5,167 nt of DNA from assembly GCA_900754955.1 (NCBI GenBank), contig CAAEEV010000022.1, positions 1 through 5,167 of the forward strand, given 5' to 3'. The notes under the pieces are model-generated. The model had not been told where the DNA came from, did not search any database, and was given only the letters and a program-made list of their open reading frames with translations. Below are positions 5,147 through 5,167 of this stretch, in pieces; the stretch's first letter is position 1, and the number at the start of each line of letters is the position of its first letter. The DNA is from Eggerthellaceae bacterium. GTDB lineage: Bacteria; Actinomycetota; Coriobacteriia; Coriobacteriales; Eggerthellaceae. Made by a program: the position numbers and the translations under genes.

Positions 5147-5167
5147 CACGCCATCTGCACTCGCCAG

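Overview
The window reads as GC-rich bacterial chromosome, probably from an actinobacterium. An Eggerthella/Gordonibacter-like coriobacterium is my best guess. The basis is the high GC with strong G/C at third codon positions, GTG starts, an actinobacterial-type aspartokinase (GRGGSDTTA, YSDVDGVYTTDPR, QNIS...TDISFTC), and a signal-less zinc-dependent phospholipase C family protein beside a UMF1-type MFS protein. The genus is inference. I see no tRNA, rRNA, CRISPR array, insertion sequence or phage gene.

Layout, left to right. Positions 1-99 are non-coding as far as I can tell and follow the stop of a minus-strand gene. A zinc-dependent phospholipase C family protein lies at 100-1062 (minus). 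A 184-bp divergent intergenic region (1063-1246) carries a 6-6-6 dyad and an 11-bp tandem duplication covering the Shine-Dalgarno (SD) and start of the next gene. A UMF1/Atg22-like MFS transporter occupies 1247-2485 (plus). The 221-bp gap 2486-2706 holds GC-rich hairpins, an extended -10 promoter and, just downstream of it, a strong intrinsic terminator. An EamA-family DMT permease follows at 2707-3669 (plus). A 105-bp gap contains a second extended -10 promoter. Aspartate kinase lysC is at 3775-5052 (plus), with a convincing internal start at 4510 for a separate regulatory (beta) subunit. The last 115 bp contain a nested hairpin that may be a terminator.

The genes do not look like one operon. 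The first two are divergent, and each plus-strand gene is separated from the next by over 100 bp containing promoter- or terminator-like signals. The clearest biochemical role is LysC, the committed step of the aspartate-family amino acid pathway (Lys, Thr, Met, diaminopimelate). The two transporters have no assignable substrate. The DMT permease next to lysC allows, but does not show, a link to amino-acid export.

I found no new multi-gene system. The more interesting material is regulatory and sub-genic: the duplicated ribosome-binding/start unit with a 9-codon overlapping ORF ahead of the MFS gene, the promoter-then-terminator arrangement ahead of the DMT gene, and the gene-within-gene in lysC.
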